A stretch of 64,000 bases of DNA from an uncultured SAR86 cluster bacterium (GCA_902627595.1 CACOJO010000001.1:183241-247240); one strand, 5' to 3'. Shown: positions 11,070 to 20,280, numbered from the stretch's first letter. The notes: generated by a model not told the origin, from the letters alone. Numbers and translations are program-made.

Positions 11070-11514
11070 CGCTTAATTTTTTGACTTCCTCGCTGAATTC
11101 ATTTGGATCTTGAAAACTTCTATAAACTGATGCAAATCTTACAAAGGCGACTTCATCTAATTTTTTTAAGTGCCTCATTACAGTCTCACCAACTTTTTTA
11201 GATTCAATTTCTCTTTCTCCAAAATCTCTAATTTCTTTTTTTATTGTTTCAATGAGTGTTTGAAATTGTGCATCGCTTACAGGGCGTTTCTCTAATGATC
11301 TCGCAATACCTTCTCTAATTTTTACTTCATCAAAAGGCACTCTGGATTTGTCTTGCTTTATAATTTTTGGCATTACCAACTCACCTACTTCAAAAGTAGT
11401 CCATCTTTCTCCACATTTGAGACATTCTCTTCTTCTTCGGATTTCATTACCTTCAGTTACAAGGCGAGAGTCTATAACCTTACTTTCTTCAAAGGAGCAA
11501 AACGGACAGCGCAT
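11062..11514 (-). CDS. nrdR: Transcriptional repressor NrdR
   Basis: A 150-residue zinc-ribbon and ATP-cone repressor of ribonucleotide reductase genes. Cysteines 3, 6, 31 and 34 form the zinc ribbon (CPFC...CLKC), and the ATP-cone begins at about residue 49. The C-terminal ends with FVRFASVYRSFQD, a family hallmark. It lies three bases after glyA and overlaps ribD, the usual glyA-nrdR-ribD order. NrdR-box targets would be upstream of nrd genes outside this window; none was noted here. Confidence 0.96.
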   Translation of the reverse strand: MRCPFCSFEESKVIDSRLVTEGNEIRRRRECLKCGERWTTFEVGELVMPKIIKQDKSRVPFDEVKIREGIARSLEKRPVSDAQFQTLIETIKKEIRDFGEREIESKKVGETVMRHLKKLDEVAFVRFASVYRSFQDPNEFSEEVKKLSDE

Positions 11515-11517
11515 ATT

Positions 11518-12774
11518 TTATTGGGAGTAAACTGGAAAGTTACTGCAAAGACTTTTAACTTCTTCTTTGATATTAGAAATTAAGTTTTTGTCTTCAATAT
11601 TTACAATGATTTCCGATATCCAATCAGCAACTTTTGAAACTTCTTTCTCAGTAAAACCTCTTCTAGTTACTGCAGGCGTTCCGACTCTAATTCCCGATGT
11701 AACAAAAGGGGATTTAGGATCGTTAGGTACAGAGTTTTTATTAACTGTGATGTAGGCTTCCCCAAGAGCTGCCTCTAGATCTTTACCTGTTACATTGTTC
11801 TTTATCAAGTTAACTAGAAACATATGATTTGAAGTTCCATTCGAAACGATATCTACATCATTATCCATAAATCTTTTACTCATCGTTTTGGCATTGTTCA
11901 GAATTTGTTGTTGGTACGTTTTGAAATCATCTTCCATAGCTTCTTTGAAGCAAACTGCCTTGGCTGCTATTACATGCATTAAAGGGCCACCCTGAGATCC
12001 AGGAAAGAGTGCTGAATTAAGTTTCTTTTGAAGTTCTTCATTAGGACCAGCCAAAATTAGACCACCTCGAGGTCCGACTAAGGTTTTATGAGTAGTTGTA
12101 GTTACTACATCCGCATGAGGGAAAGGATTTGGATAAAGACCTGCTGCAACAAGACCTGAGACATGAGATATATCAGCTAATAGATAAGCATCAATCGATT
12201 GCGCAATTTCTTTAAATCTCTTCCAATCTAAAATACCTGAGAATGCAGAAAAGCCACAAATTATGAGCTTTGGTCTATGCTCTTTGGCTAAACTTTCAAC
12301 TTGTTCATAATCAATATCGCCTGTATTTGGATCAATACCATAACTATAAGACTCGTATATTTTTCCTGAAAAATTCACTTTTGATCCATGAGTTAGATGT
12401 CCACCATGATCAAGACTCATACCAAGAATTTTATCGCCCGCATTTAGTAGGGCTAAAAATACAGCTGCATTTGCACTGGCTCCTGAATGAGGCTGAACAT
12501 TTGCATAATCAGCTTTAAATAATTCTTTAGCTCTATCGATAGCAAGCTGTTCAGCGATGTCTACAAATTCGCATCCACCGTAATATCTTTTTCCGGGATA
12601 ACCTTCAGCATATTTATTTGTTAGAACCGAGCCCTGGGCCTCTAGAATTCTTGGCGAGGCATAGTTTTCTGAGGCAATAAGCTCAATATGTTGTTCTTGT
12701 CTTATCCTTTCTTTCTCAAGAGCCTGCCAAAGATCGTCATCAAAGGATTTTATCGATAAGTTATTTCCGTACAT
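11518..12774 (-). CDS. glyA: Serine hydroxymethyltransferase
   Basis: A 418-residue PLP enzyme that interconverts serine and glycine and charges tetrahydrofolate with a one-carbon unit. The PLP-binding lysine lies in [14 protein letters not shown]; other signatures are [29 protein letters not shown] and [13 protein letters not shown]. Full family length. It is second in the minus-strand block that starts with nth, separated from it by 47 bases, so it may have its own promoter. Confidence 0.97.
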   Translation of the reverse strand: MYGNNLSIKSFDDDLWQALEKERIRQEQHIELIASENYASPRILEAQGSVLTNKYAEGYPGKRYYGGCEFVDIAEQLAIDRAKELFKADYANVQPHSGASANAAVFLALLNAGDKILGMSLDHGGHLTHGSKVNFSGKIYESYSYGIDPNTGDIDYEQVESLAKEHRPKLIICGFSAFSGILDWKRFKEIAQSIDAYLLADISHVSGLVAAGLYPNPFPHADVVTTTTHKTLVGPRGGLILAGPNEELQKKLNSALFPGSQGGPLMHVIAAKAVCFKEAMEDDFKTYQQQILNNAKTMSKRFMDNDVDIVSNGTSNHMFLVNLIKNNVTGKDLEAALGEAYITVNKNSVPNDPKSPFVTSGIRVGTPAVTRRGFTEKEVSKVADWISEIIVNIEDKNLISNIKEEVKSLCSNFPVYSQ

Positions 12775-12821
12775 AGAAGTGAAATGTGTAAAACAAAATT
12801 ATACTCTTGAAAAAGATTATT

Positions 12822-13475
12822 TTAAGCTTTTAAAGTCTTTATTTTATTTTTTCTATTAGGATATAAACTTTTACACATAAAACAAACTGTCCCGTCACAA
12901 CCCTTAGCGGTGCAAAAACCTCTTCCGTAGAAAATAAACTGTAAGTGAAGATCTCTCCATTTTGACTCATCAAATAAAAGTTTCAAATCCTTCTCAGTTT
13001 GTTTCACAGACTTTCCGCTAGTTAAGCCCCATCTTTGAGCTAGTCTATGAATATGCGTGTCTACGGGAAAGGCAGGGACATTAAATATTTCACTAACCAC
13101 TACCGATGCAGTTTTGTGCCCGACTCCTGGCAACTCTTCTAAAAGAAATAAATCTTTGGGTAACTTTTCTCCATATTTTTCTATTAAGATTTTTGAGGTT
13201 TTGATGATTGCTTTCGTTTTTTTTGGAGCTAAGCCGCAGGTTTTAATATATTCGTAAAGCTTTTTTTCTCCCAGAGCAAGCATTTTGGATGGAGTATTTG
13301 CTTTTTTGAATAATTCTGCCGTTACAATATTTACTCTCTTATCTGTTGTTTGTGCACTCAATAAAACAGCTATTAAAAAAGTAAAGTTATTAACAGAGTT
13401 CAAAGGAGCTTTTGGATTCGGAAATAACTCAGCAAGTTTTGTTTCTATGAATAAAGCCCGTTCTTTTTTTTTCAT
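12822..13475 (-). CDS. nth: Endonuclease III (DNA glycosylase/AP lyase)
   Basis: A 217-residue HhH-GPD glycosylase that removes oxidised pyrimidines. The helix-hairpin-helix LPGVGHKTA carries catalytic Lys121, and Asp139 sits in VDTHIHR. Four C-terminal cysteines (188, 193, 198, 201) should bind a 4Fe-4S cluster, but their spacing is C-x4-C-x4-C-x2-C rather than the E. coli C-x6-C-x2-C-x5-C. The DNA was re-read by hand for this stretch and supports the translation. It is the first gene of the minus-strand block; its promoter must lie in 13476-13686, shared with the divergent TonB receptor. Confidence 0.93.
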   Translation of the reverse strand: MKKKERALFIETKLAELFPNPKAPLNSVNNFTFLIAVLLSAQTTDKRVNIVTAELFKKANTPSKMLALGEKKLYEYIKTCGLAPKKTKAIIKTSKILIEKYGEKLPKDLFLLEELPGVGHKTASVVVSEIFNVPAFPVDTHIHRLAQRWGLTSGKSVKQTEKDLKLLFDESKWRDLHLQFIFYGRGFCTAKGCDGTVCFMCKSLYPNRKNKIKTLKA

Positions 13476-13551
13476 TGGAAATGCAAATATTTAAGATTAA
13501 GCATAATTTTAATACTTTGTAGACTCAAAGTTTTTTCTATTTATAAAAGGG

Positions 13552-13579
13552 TTGCAGTAGTTACAAAATTAGGTATTAT
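13552..13579 (+). promoter_or_regulatory. Sigma-70-type promoter for the TonB receptor
   Basis: TTGCAG at 13552-13557 and TATTAT at 13574-13579 are separated by 16 bases, a fair housekeeping promoter. It predicts a start point near 13586 and therefore a leader of about 100 bases before the receptor ATG. Motif match only. Confidence 0.6.
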
Positions 13580-13587
13580 CGAAACTA

Positions 13588-13686
13588 TAGGGGGAGAATC
13601 CTAAGCTTATAAGCCTGAGTTATTAGAGGCAAAGCTTCTGTTTCTTCACATTTAATTTTTTTTAACTCATTAGGGGAGGATTCTAA
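13588..13686 (+). promoter_or_regulatory. Structured 5' leader of the TonB receptor with duplicated ribosome-site motif and hairpin
   Basis: Two near-copies of one motif flank the leader: TAGGGGGAGAATCCTAA at 13588-13604 and TAGGGGAGGATTCTAA at 13671-13686, the second ending directly at the ATG and containing the ribosome site AGGGGAGG (13672-13679). GAATCC (13596-13601) is fully complementary to GGATTC (13678-13683), and CCTAA (13600-13604) to TTAGG (13670-13674), so the first copy could mask the second. Between them a hairpin is possible: AAGCTT 13603-13608 with 13632-13637, and GCCT 13613-13616 with AGGC 13627-13630. An on/off leader is inference; the complementarities are directly seen. 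Confidence 0.45.
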
Positions 13687-16600
13687 ATGAGTAAATTCTT
13701 TAAAACTAGCTTGGCTATTTTGGGCTCCGTTTTTATGGTGTCTTCTATGTTCGCCCAAGCAACTATTGAGGAAGTAATAGTTACGGCACAAAGAACGGAA
13801 CAAAGTCTTCAAGACGTTCCGATCGCGGTTTCGGCTTTTACTGATGAAATGTTAATCGAACGTCAAATTGAGGTTGCAAGTGATATTCAGCTTCAAGTTC
13901 CAGGCGTGGCATATAGTGCCAATTCTTTTGGTAGTGGTGGTTTTGCCATTAGGGGTATTGCAAACTTTGCAACAGCCGCAAGTGCTGATGCAGGTGTGGA
14001 AGTCCACGTAAATGGATTGCCCATGGGAGCAACATCAACCAACGAGCTTGGTTATATGGACATGGCTCGAATTGAGGTTCTTCGTGGTCCGCAAGGAACT
14101 TTATTTGGAAGGAACTCAACCGGTGGTGTAATTAACCTGATTACTGCTAAGCCTGACTTGGATGCTTTTGCTGGTAGAGCAAAAATTCAATATGGTAAAA
14201 ATGATGAGAAGCAAATCGACATGATGCTTAACATTCCATTAAATGATGAGTTGGGATTAAGATTGGCATTCAACAATTTTGAAAAAGATGGTGTTAACAA
14301 AAACTTATATTCAAAATTAGCTGGCCAACCTTTTGATAACAGAGATAGTTATCAGTGGCGTGCTACTTTCCAATGGGAGCCTACTGACGACTTAACTATT
14401 AGATTAATGCACAACGCATTCGATGAAGAGTCGTCTAGAACACAGCAAGATGGAACATGGTGTCAGACAGGTGGTAACTTGGTACAAGGTTGTGTTATTG
14501 GTGGAGCGCAAGTTTTCCAACCCATTCACCCTATGTCAAATGGTTCAACTTTACCTGGTTTACTTGGAGGAACTCTTGGTTTTTATGTTCCGTCTAACTT
14601 AACAAATGGTTCAGCAAATGAAGGTAAATTGTATGCTCCGGCTGGAATGCCACAAGATAGCGGAACTTTACCTCAAGACTTTTTTGAAAGTAACGTTTGG
14701 GGCGCACCTAGGCACGATGTGCAAGAATCCACGTCTCAATTTAGTATTGATAAAGACTTTGATAACGGTACTTTGACTTTTGCTTACAACGATAACTTAC
14801 GTAAGTTTTATCGCGATACTACTTCTCTCTCTGAAGAAGGAAGTGGAATTAGATGGAGTGCTGCAGTTCAAGCTTCTTCAGTATACGCAAGTTCATCAGA
14901 TCCTAAAGGTGAAGGTTTACCACTTGGATACAGTAACTCTCAGATCGCACCTAATTGTGTAGTGGAGCAATTTAAATCAGGTATTTTCTGTCCTAATGGA
15001 GAAGGTGTAAGAGGAAATCACATCTTGCCTGTATCAGGTGATGCTTTCCACCAAAAAGTTAACTCCAAAACATCTGAGATAAAATTCGTTTCAGATCTTG
15101 ATGGCATGTTTAACTTCTTGATTGGTGCTATTGATATTTCCAACAACACGCATTCTTACTACGATGTATATGCATCGGGTATTACTCTAAATGCTTTACA
15201 GCTGCCTTCGACTATTGCATCTGGTGCAAGAGCTGGTCTTAGAGGAGCATTAGCATGTTCTGCTTTAAGTGCACCTGCAGGTCCTTGTACTGCGGTAGCA
15301 ATTGGAACAGGACAAGCTTTATTAGCTGCGTTTACTCCAGCCGCAACACTAGTTTCAGCTGGAATTGAAGCTGCTGGTGGTGCTGCGAACAGAGTAACTC
15401 CTTTGCAATTTGCTCATGATGCAATTTCAAGAATTGATGGTTTATACACAGAGCATTTTCATAACATTACTGACTCTTACAAGCTAGACTCAACTGCATT
15501 ATTCACAGAGTTCTATTTTGATGTTAACGATAGTCACAGAATAACCGCAGGTCTTCGTTATAACGAAGATACTAAAGCAGTAAGTGTAAATGCAACTTTT
15601 TATAAAGTTCCTGTTTTCTCTAACTGGAATAGTACATCTGCAGGCGCTGGCGGTATTGGTGGAACTTGTGGTTTTAATGTTCTAACTGGTCATTCTGGAT
15701 CTGTTACAGTTGATGGTTCTGGAAACGTGACTGGCGAAAATGCTGCTTGTTTCACTAGCGGCTTGAACGGTCTAGGTGTAAACACTGTTGGACAACAAAT
15801 TGGTCAAGTTCCAGGAACTGCAGGAACTACTAACGGTACTTTACCTTTAGGACTTCTACCTGCTAACAACGCTGACTATACTGCTTTTGGAGTGAATCCT
15901 GTTAAAAACTTCTCTCAAACAACTGGAAGACTTGTTTGGGATTTCCAAATTGATGACGACACTTTATTCTATGCTAGTTATTCAAAAGGATTTAAAGGTG
16001 GTGGGTTCAACCCTCCATTCAATGCTCAGCAATTCCCTGACACACCTTTTGCATTTGAAAGTACAGAAGTTGACTCAATTGAATTTGGGGTGAAAGCAGC
16101 TGTTCCTGAAGTTGGACTAATTGCTAACGCGTCGATTTATTACAATGATTTCACAAACTTCCACATTGGAGTGATTAGAAATGAGACTGCTATTAACACT
16201 GGTATGCCTTTGGAAAACATGGGTGCTGAATTGGAGTTATATTTAGCTCCACCTAGTGTTCCAGGCTTATCTTTCAATATGATGATGTCTTATGCAACAT
16301 CTGAGATCGGTAATTTCAAAATGATCAACCCGCATGATTTAGGTGGTCATTACAGACAGCAAGCTTCTACTGGAAACATGGACGGTCACACAGACTGGCA
16401 TGTTGCTAAAAACTTCACAGCTAACTCTTTCTTGGTTAACAAAGACGCTCTTGGTGTTCTTTACTCAAGAATGTTAGATGTCCAAGTTGGTGGTGCTGGT
16501 GGTCAAGCAGCTGCTGTAACCGCTTACTATGCGTCTAAAGGAATTACTCCAGGAACGAATCAAGACTCTGACGCTCACAAAGCTGCAGCTGCAGTTGCAG

Positions 16601-17493
16601 GAGCTGCTGGTAACGCTGCTTACGTTGCAAGCATAAGAGGCACAAATGAAATAGCCTTTGCTTTAACTTGTGATGCTGTAGGTGATTGTGGAGCTGGAGG
16701 ACAAGCTCTTACTTCTGCAGATATGGCTTCTAACGTTTTACCGTTAGAGATGAGTTCTGCTGCTGTAGGTTACGGTAATCTTGGTGGTGCATGTCACTTC
16801 ATACCAGGCGTAATAAATACTTGTTTACCTGTTGCTCTTGGTGGAACTGCTGGATTAGCTCCAACTGCTACTCAAGTTTATGCTCCAGCTGGTTCAAGTG
16901 CTTTAGGAACAACAAGTGCTACAGGTACTTTATTACCGTCTATCATTAATAGAGGAACTGGAACTTCTTTACAAACTGGTGGTGTATGTAAGATGTTTAA
17001 AGCTATGACTGATCACGCTGATTCAGTAACTGCTCAAAACGAACTTTCGTTAGCTGCTAGTGAAAGATGCGCCTCTACTGTAGAAGGTGGAGTTTCCATT
17101 ACAGGTAAATGGTTAAGTGGAGGTCTTGAGCAAGATCTTTCTGGTAATGAAATGCCTTATCCTGAATTAACAATGTCTGTTGGTCTTGCCTATACTTTCC
17201 AGACTTCAAATGTAGAAGTTACTCCTAGAGTAGACTACTACTATCAGTCTGATGCCTACTCAAGTGTGTTTAACATTGAGTCGCAAAAAATCAAGGCTTG
17301 GGATGAAATTAACTTCTCGTTAAATGTTGTTCCTACTAACGGTGATTGGAACATTAGATTCTGGGCACAAAACTTAACTGATGACAGAAACGTTACAGGC
17401 TCTGGAGTTGGTAACTCTTCAGTTGGTCATACAACTGGTGTTTTCGTAAGAGAGGGTAGATCTTTCGGAATGAGTTTTGGCATAGACTTCTAA
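13687..17493 (+). CDS. TonB-dependent outer membrane receptor, large variant
   Basis: A 1268-residue receptor, well above the usual 700-950. It has a signal peptide (residues 1-23, cut near FAQ), a TonB box IEEVIVTAQR at 27-36, a plug domain (VPIAVSAF, VPGVAY, LRGPQGTLFGRNSTGGVINL) and a beta-barrel ending in phenylalanine (GRSFGMSFGIDF). The extra length sits in Ala/Gly/Thr-rich insertions at about residues 510-580, 650-735 and 920-1150. Fourteen cysteines occur as seven successive pairs inside the barrel part. It takes up a scarce nutrient using TonB energy; the cargo cannot be told. Plug similarity is to the broad environmental receptor family annotated for large organic substrates rather than classic siderophore receptors. 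It is monocistronic, with its own promoter, leader and terminator. Confidence 0.92.
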   Translation: MSKFFKTSLAILGSVFMVSSMFAQATIEEVIVTAQRTEQSLQDVPIAVSAFTDEMLIERQIEVASDIQLQVPGVAYSANSFGSGGFAIRGIANFATAASADAGVEVHVNGLPMGATSTNELGYMDMARIEVLRGPQGTLFGRNSTGGVINLITAKPDLDAFAGRAKIQYGKNDEKQIDMMLNIPLNDELGLRLAFNNFEKDGVNKNLYSKLAGQPFDNRDSYQWRATFQWEPTDDLTIRLMHNAFDEESSRTQQDGTWCQTGGNLVQGCVIGGAQVFQPIHPMSNGSTLPGLLGGTLGFYVPSNLTNGSANEGKLYAPAGMPQDSGTLPQDFFESNVWGAPRHDVQESTSQFSIDKDFDNGTLTFAYNDNLRKFYRDTTSLSEEGSGIRWSAAVQASSVYASSSDPKGEGLPLGYSNSQIAPNCVVEQFKSGIFCPNGEGVRGNHILPVSGDAFHQKVNSKTSEIKFVSDLDGMFNFLIGAIDISNNTHSYYDVYASGITLNALQLPSTIASGARAGLRGALACSALSAPAGPCTAVAIGTGQALLAAFTPAATLVSAGIEAAGGAANRVTPLQFAHDAISRIDGLYTEHFHNITDSYKLDSTALFTEFYFDVNDSHRITAGLRYNEDTKAVSVNATFYKVPVFSNWNSTSAGAGGIGGTCGFNVLTGHSGSVTVDGSGNVTGENAACFTSGLNGLGVNTVGQQIGQVPGTAGTTNGTLPLGLLPANNADYTAFGVNPVKNFSQTTGRLVWDFQIDDDTLFYASYSKGFKGGGFNPPFNAQQFPDTPFAFESTEVDSIEFGVKAAVPEVGLIANASIYYNDFTNFHIGVIRNETAINTGMPLENMGAELELYLAPPSVPGLSFNMMMSYATSEIGNFKMINPHDLGGHYRQQASTGNMDGHTDWHVAKNFTANSFLVNKDALGVLYSRMLDVQVGGAGGQAAAVTAYYASKGITPGTNQDSDAHKAAAAVAGAAGNAAYVASIRGTNEIAFALTCDAVGDCGAGGQALTSADMASNVLPLEMSSAAVGYGNLGGACHFIPGVINTCLPVALGGTAGLAPTATQVYAPAGSSALGTTSATGTLLPSIINRGTGTSLQTGGVCKMFKAMTDHADSVTAQNELSLAASERCASTVEGGVSITGKWLSGGLEQDLSGNEMPYPELTMSVGLAYTFQTSNVEVTPRVDYYYQSDAYSSVFNIESQKIKAWDEINFSLNVVPTNGDWNIRFWAQNLTDDRNVTGSGVGNSSVGHTTGVFVREGRSFGMSFGIDF

Positions 17494-17506
17494 GAAAGGC
17501 CAAATC

Positions 17507-17539
17507 AAAAAAACCCCTGCTGTTGCAGGGGTTTTTTTT
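17507..17539 (+). terminator. Rho-independent terminator after the TonB receptor
   Basis: CCCCTGC (17514-17520), loop TGTT, GCAGGGG (17525-17531), then a T run to 17539. The A run at 17507-17513 also makes the structure usable from the other strand. This is the strongest terminator in the window and isolates the receptor gene from the thiolase. Confidence 0.95.
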
Positions 17540-17551
17540 AATAGTATTACC

Positions 17552-17570
17552 TATAATAAAACTTTATAAT
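17552..17570 (+). promoter_or_regulatory. Candidate -10 region(s) for the thiolase gene
   Basis: Two perfect TATAAT hexamers occur at 17552-17557 and 17565-17570, between the terminator and the thiolase ATG. No convincing -35 was found at the right distance for either, so the promoter is only suggested. A good ribosome site, AGGAGA at 17587-17592, precedes the ATG. Confidence 0.35.
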
Positions 17571-17596
17571 TTTATCTTTAAAAAATAGGAGATTTT

Positions 17597-18790
17597 ATGA
17601 GAAACGTAGTAATCGTTGACAGCGTCCGAACCGGATTAGCTAAATCTTTTCGCGGGGGATTTAATCAAACACGTGCTGATAATATGACGGCACATTTAGT
17701 GAATGCTCTGTTAGAAAGAAACCCTGGTTTAGATCCTTCCATGGTGGAAGACATGATTTTAGGGTGTGGTGCTCCGGAAGGAGCTCAAGGACATAACATT
17801 GCAAGAAATGTTGCAGTGTTATCAAAATTGCCAATTGAAGTAGGAGGCACAACAGTAAACAGATATTGCTCTTCAGGTCTTCAAACTGTAGCCATGGCTG
17901 CAACTCAAGTACAAAGTGGGTTCAGTGACTGCATAATTGCTGGTGGAGTTGAGTCTATATCTACCACTCAAGGAAACACAAATATGCACATGTATGTCAA
18001 TGAACAGTTAGCTGCAGACGTACCAGGTATTTATCATGCTATGGGCCAAACAGCTGAATGCGTTGCAAAACGATACAATGTGACTAGAGAAGCTCAAGAT
18101 GAGTATGCTTTATCAAGCCAACAAAGAACGGCTGCGGCACAAGAAGCTGGTTATTATGACGATGAGATTGTTCCAATGGATACGGTCATGAAACTTGTAA
18201 ATAAAGAATCAGGTGAAGAAAAAGATGTTGAAGTCACTGTGGACAAAGACGACTGTAATAGACCAGAAACAACAATTGAAGGCTTATCAGCTTTAAAACC
18301 TGTGTTTGATCCTGAAAATGGTTCTGTAACTGCTGGAAATTCTTCTCAGTTATCTGATGGAGCATCGGTTACTTTAGTAATGAGTGAAGATAAAGCCAAA
18401 GAATTAGGTCTTGAACCTAAATTATATTTTAGAGGCTTTACAGTTGTGGGTTGTCAACCAGATGAAATGGGAATCGGCCCGGTTTACTCAATTCCTAAAC
18501 TTCTTAAATCAGCTAATTTGAAATTAGAGGATATTGATCTGTGGGAGCTTAATGAAGCATTTGCATCCCAAGTAGTTTATATCAGAGACAAACTTGGTTT
18601 ACCGAGCGACAAGCTTAATGTAAATGGCGGTTCAATTTCGATTGGTCATCCCTTTGGCATGACTGGATCTCGTCAAGTTGGCCATGTAGCAAGAGAGCTT
18701 AATAGAAGAGGCGGAAAATATGGAATCGTTACCATGTGTGTTGGTGGCGGAATGGGAGCTACAGGCCTTTTTGAAGCTTACAATTCATAA
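17597..18790 (+). CDS. Acetyl-CoA C-acyltransferase (thiolase)
   Basis: A 397-residue thiolase of full length. It cleaves 3-ketoacyl-CoA or condenses two acyl-CoA. The nucleophilic cysteine is Cys91 (NRYCSSGLQ), the catalytic histidine is His351 in GHPFGMTG, and the second cysteine is Cys381 in CVGGGMG; NEAFA is also present. Sequence style is that of beta-oxidation thiolases (FadA/FadI-like), but no fadB-like partner is next door, so the pathway is not fixed by context. It lies between the receptor terminator and thiL with an 18-base gap to thiL; co-transcription with thiL-pgpA is possible. Confidence 0.93.
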   Translation: MRNVVIVDSVRTGLAKSFRGGFNQTRADNMTAHLVNALLERNPGLDPSMVEDMILGCGAPEGAQGHNIARNVAVLSKLPIEVGGTTVNRYCSSGLQTVAMAATQVQSGFSDCIIAGGVESISTTQGNTNMHMYVNEQLAADVPGIYHAMGQTAECVAKRYNVTREAQDEYALSSQQRTAAAQEAGYYDDEIVPMDTVMKLVNKESGEEKDVEVTVDKDDCNRPETTIEGLSALKPVFDPENGSVTAGNSSQLSDGASVTLVMSEDKAKELGLEPKLYFRGFTVVGCQPDEMGIGPVYSIPKLLKSANLKLEDIDLWELNEAFASQVVYIRDKLGLPSDKLNVNGGSISIGHPFGMTGSRQVGHVARELNRRGGKYGIVTMCVGGGMGATGLFEAYNS

Positions 18791-18808
18791 TAATTTATCC
18801 GATTCTCT

Positions 18809-19759
18809 ATGAAAGAGTCGGATGAATTTTTAATTCTTCAAAAATATTTCAAGAACTTGGGGAGTCAATATAATGACTCCTCAGGTGTCTTCATCGGTCC
18901 TGGTGATGATGCAGGTCTTTTTAGCGCAAAAAAAACAGATCTTATTTTTTCCACCGATGTTTCCAATTCGGAAATCCATTTTCCTAAAAACTTAGAACCC
19001 GATTTAATTGCCTACAGATCATGTTGTGTTGCTGCAAGTGATATCCCTGCTTGTGGCGGAACTTTGAAATGGCTTTCTATCTCATTAGTTACACCAACCA
19101 ACAAGCTCAGTTGGCTGAAAAAATTTGCCAAAGGCGTTAGACTTTTTACTAAATCTTATAAAATCCCGGTTATCGGAGGTGATTTGATAAGAGGCAAAGA
19201 ATGTTCTGTATCGGTCGGCGTTTGTGGAGAGATAAACCAAAACGATTTTCTTTCTAGAAATGGAGCAAAGGCCGGTGACTCAATTTATATCAGTGGAAAG
19301 CTTGGACTTGCAAAACTTGGACTAAAGTTAATCACTTCAAGAAAAAAAAATCTCTCAAAGATAGAACAAACATACAAAAATAAATTCCTCAAACCTAAAG
19401 TCCATACTTTACTAGGTAAAAACTTAAGAAAAATTGCAAATAGTTGTATTGATATTTCTGATGGTTTGGTAGGTGATTTAGGTCATATTTGTACACAAAG
19501 TAGCTTAGGAGCAGAAATTGATGTTGAGTCTGTTCCTTTTGCCGGTGAATATAAAGAAGCTTTAACATGGGGCGATGATTATGAACTTTGTTTCACTGTT
19601 CCAGAAAATAAAATAAAAAAACTCATTGAAGTTTCAAAAAAAATTAAAACAAAAATATACAAAATTGGAAAAATTACAAAGAAACAAGGAGTGAGAATTT
19701 ATCATCAAGGAAAAGAAATTTTTATTGAAAACCAAAGTTATAATCATTTATCTAAATGA
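18809..19759 (+). CDS. thiL: Thiamine-monophosphate kinase
   Basis: A 316-residue ThiL of the PurM-like ATPase fold, which makes thiamine diphosphate from thiamine monophosphate. GPGDDAGLF near the start binds metal and nucleotide; FSTDVSNSEIHFP, the AxSDIPACGG region, GGDLIRG and the C-terminal WGDDYELCFTV are all typical. The stop overlaps the pgpA start (ATGA at 19756-19759). ThiL followed by PgpA is the standard gammaproteobacterial pair; nusB, which usually precedes them, is here 10 kb away. Confidence 0.94.
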   Translation: MKESDEFLILQKYFKNLGSQYNDSSGVFIGPGDDAGLFSAKKTDLIFSTDVSNSEIHFPKNLEPDLIAYRSCCVAASDIPACGGTLKWLSISLVTPTNKLSWLKKFAKGVRLFTKSYKIPVIGGDLIRGKECSVSVGVCGEINQNDFLSRNGAKAGDSIYISGKLGLAKLGLKLITSRKKNLSKIEQTYKNKFLKPKVHTLLGKNLRKIANSCIDISDGLVGDLGHICTQSSLGAEIDVESVPFAGEYKEALTWGDDYELCFTVPENKIKKLIEVSKKIKTKIYKIGKITKKQGVRIYHQGKEIFIENQSYNHLSK

Positions 19760-20280
19760 AACAATTCCCTGATTTAAAGAAATTTTCTCACCTTTTTTCA
19801 ACTTTCTTTGGGGTAGGACTTTTACCAATAGCGCCAGGTACATGGGGCTCTATAGCAGCACTTATTTTATTTTTCTGTTATGTTTTTTTCCAAATAAATT
19901 TTTTTTATTTTTTATTGAGTTTTTTTTTGTTATCTATTTTTGCGGTAATCGCATCTGAATTATCGTCAAAGGATTTGGTGGAAAAAGATCACAAAGCAAT
20001 TGTTATTGATGAAGTTTCTGGTGCTTGGCTTTCTTTTTTATTTGTCCCTGCATTAGGCGGTTACGACTTCACTTCTGCTGAATGGCAGTTTAAAGCTTAT
20101 TTTATTGCGATGACACTATTAGTACTATTTCGTTTTTTTGATATTTTGAAACCTCATCCTATATCTTTGGTTGACCAAAGATTTAAGTCTGGGTTTGGTA
20201 TCGTCTTGGATGACCTAATTGCTGGAGTTTTTGCAGGTTTGACCTTATTGGGCGGAAACTTTTTTATTAATATTTTTTAA
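19756..20280 (+). CDS. pgpA: Phosphatidylglycerophosphatase A
   Basis: A 174-residue membrane phosphatase that makes phosphatidylglycerol from its phosphate. GVGLLPIAPGTWGS near residue 20 is the family hallmark; four hydrophobic segments follow, with DEVSGAW and the C-terminal KPHPISLVDQRFKSGFGIVLDDLIAG block. It is coupled to thiL by a four-base overlap. Its last 36 bases are also coding for the end of dxs on the other strand. Confidence 0.93.
   Translation: MKQFPDLKKFSHLFSTFFGVGLLPIAPGTWGSIAALILFFCYVFFQINFFYFLLSFFLLSIFAVIASELSSKDLVEKDHKAIVIDEVSGAWLSFLFVPALGGYDFTSAEWQFKAYFIAMTLLVLFRFFDILKPHPISLVDQRFKSGFGIVLDDLIAGVFAGLTLLGGNFFINIF

Noticed and set aside
12775..12821. Glycine riboswitch before glyA
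   Set aside because: The gap is 47 bases, too short for the aptamer.
13585..13812. Minus-strand frame across the TonB receptor start
   Set aside because: It covers the promoter, leader and signal peptide of the receptor and shows no protein features.
16440..17130. Ala/Gly-rich stretch in the TonB receptor as a frameshift or fused foreign gene
   Set aside because: The frame is open throughout, codon style matches the rest and the barrel resumes with a normal C-terminus, so it reads as a real insertion in the loops.
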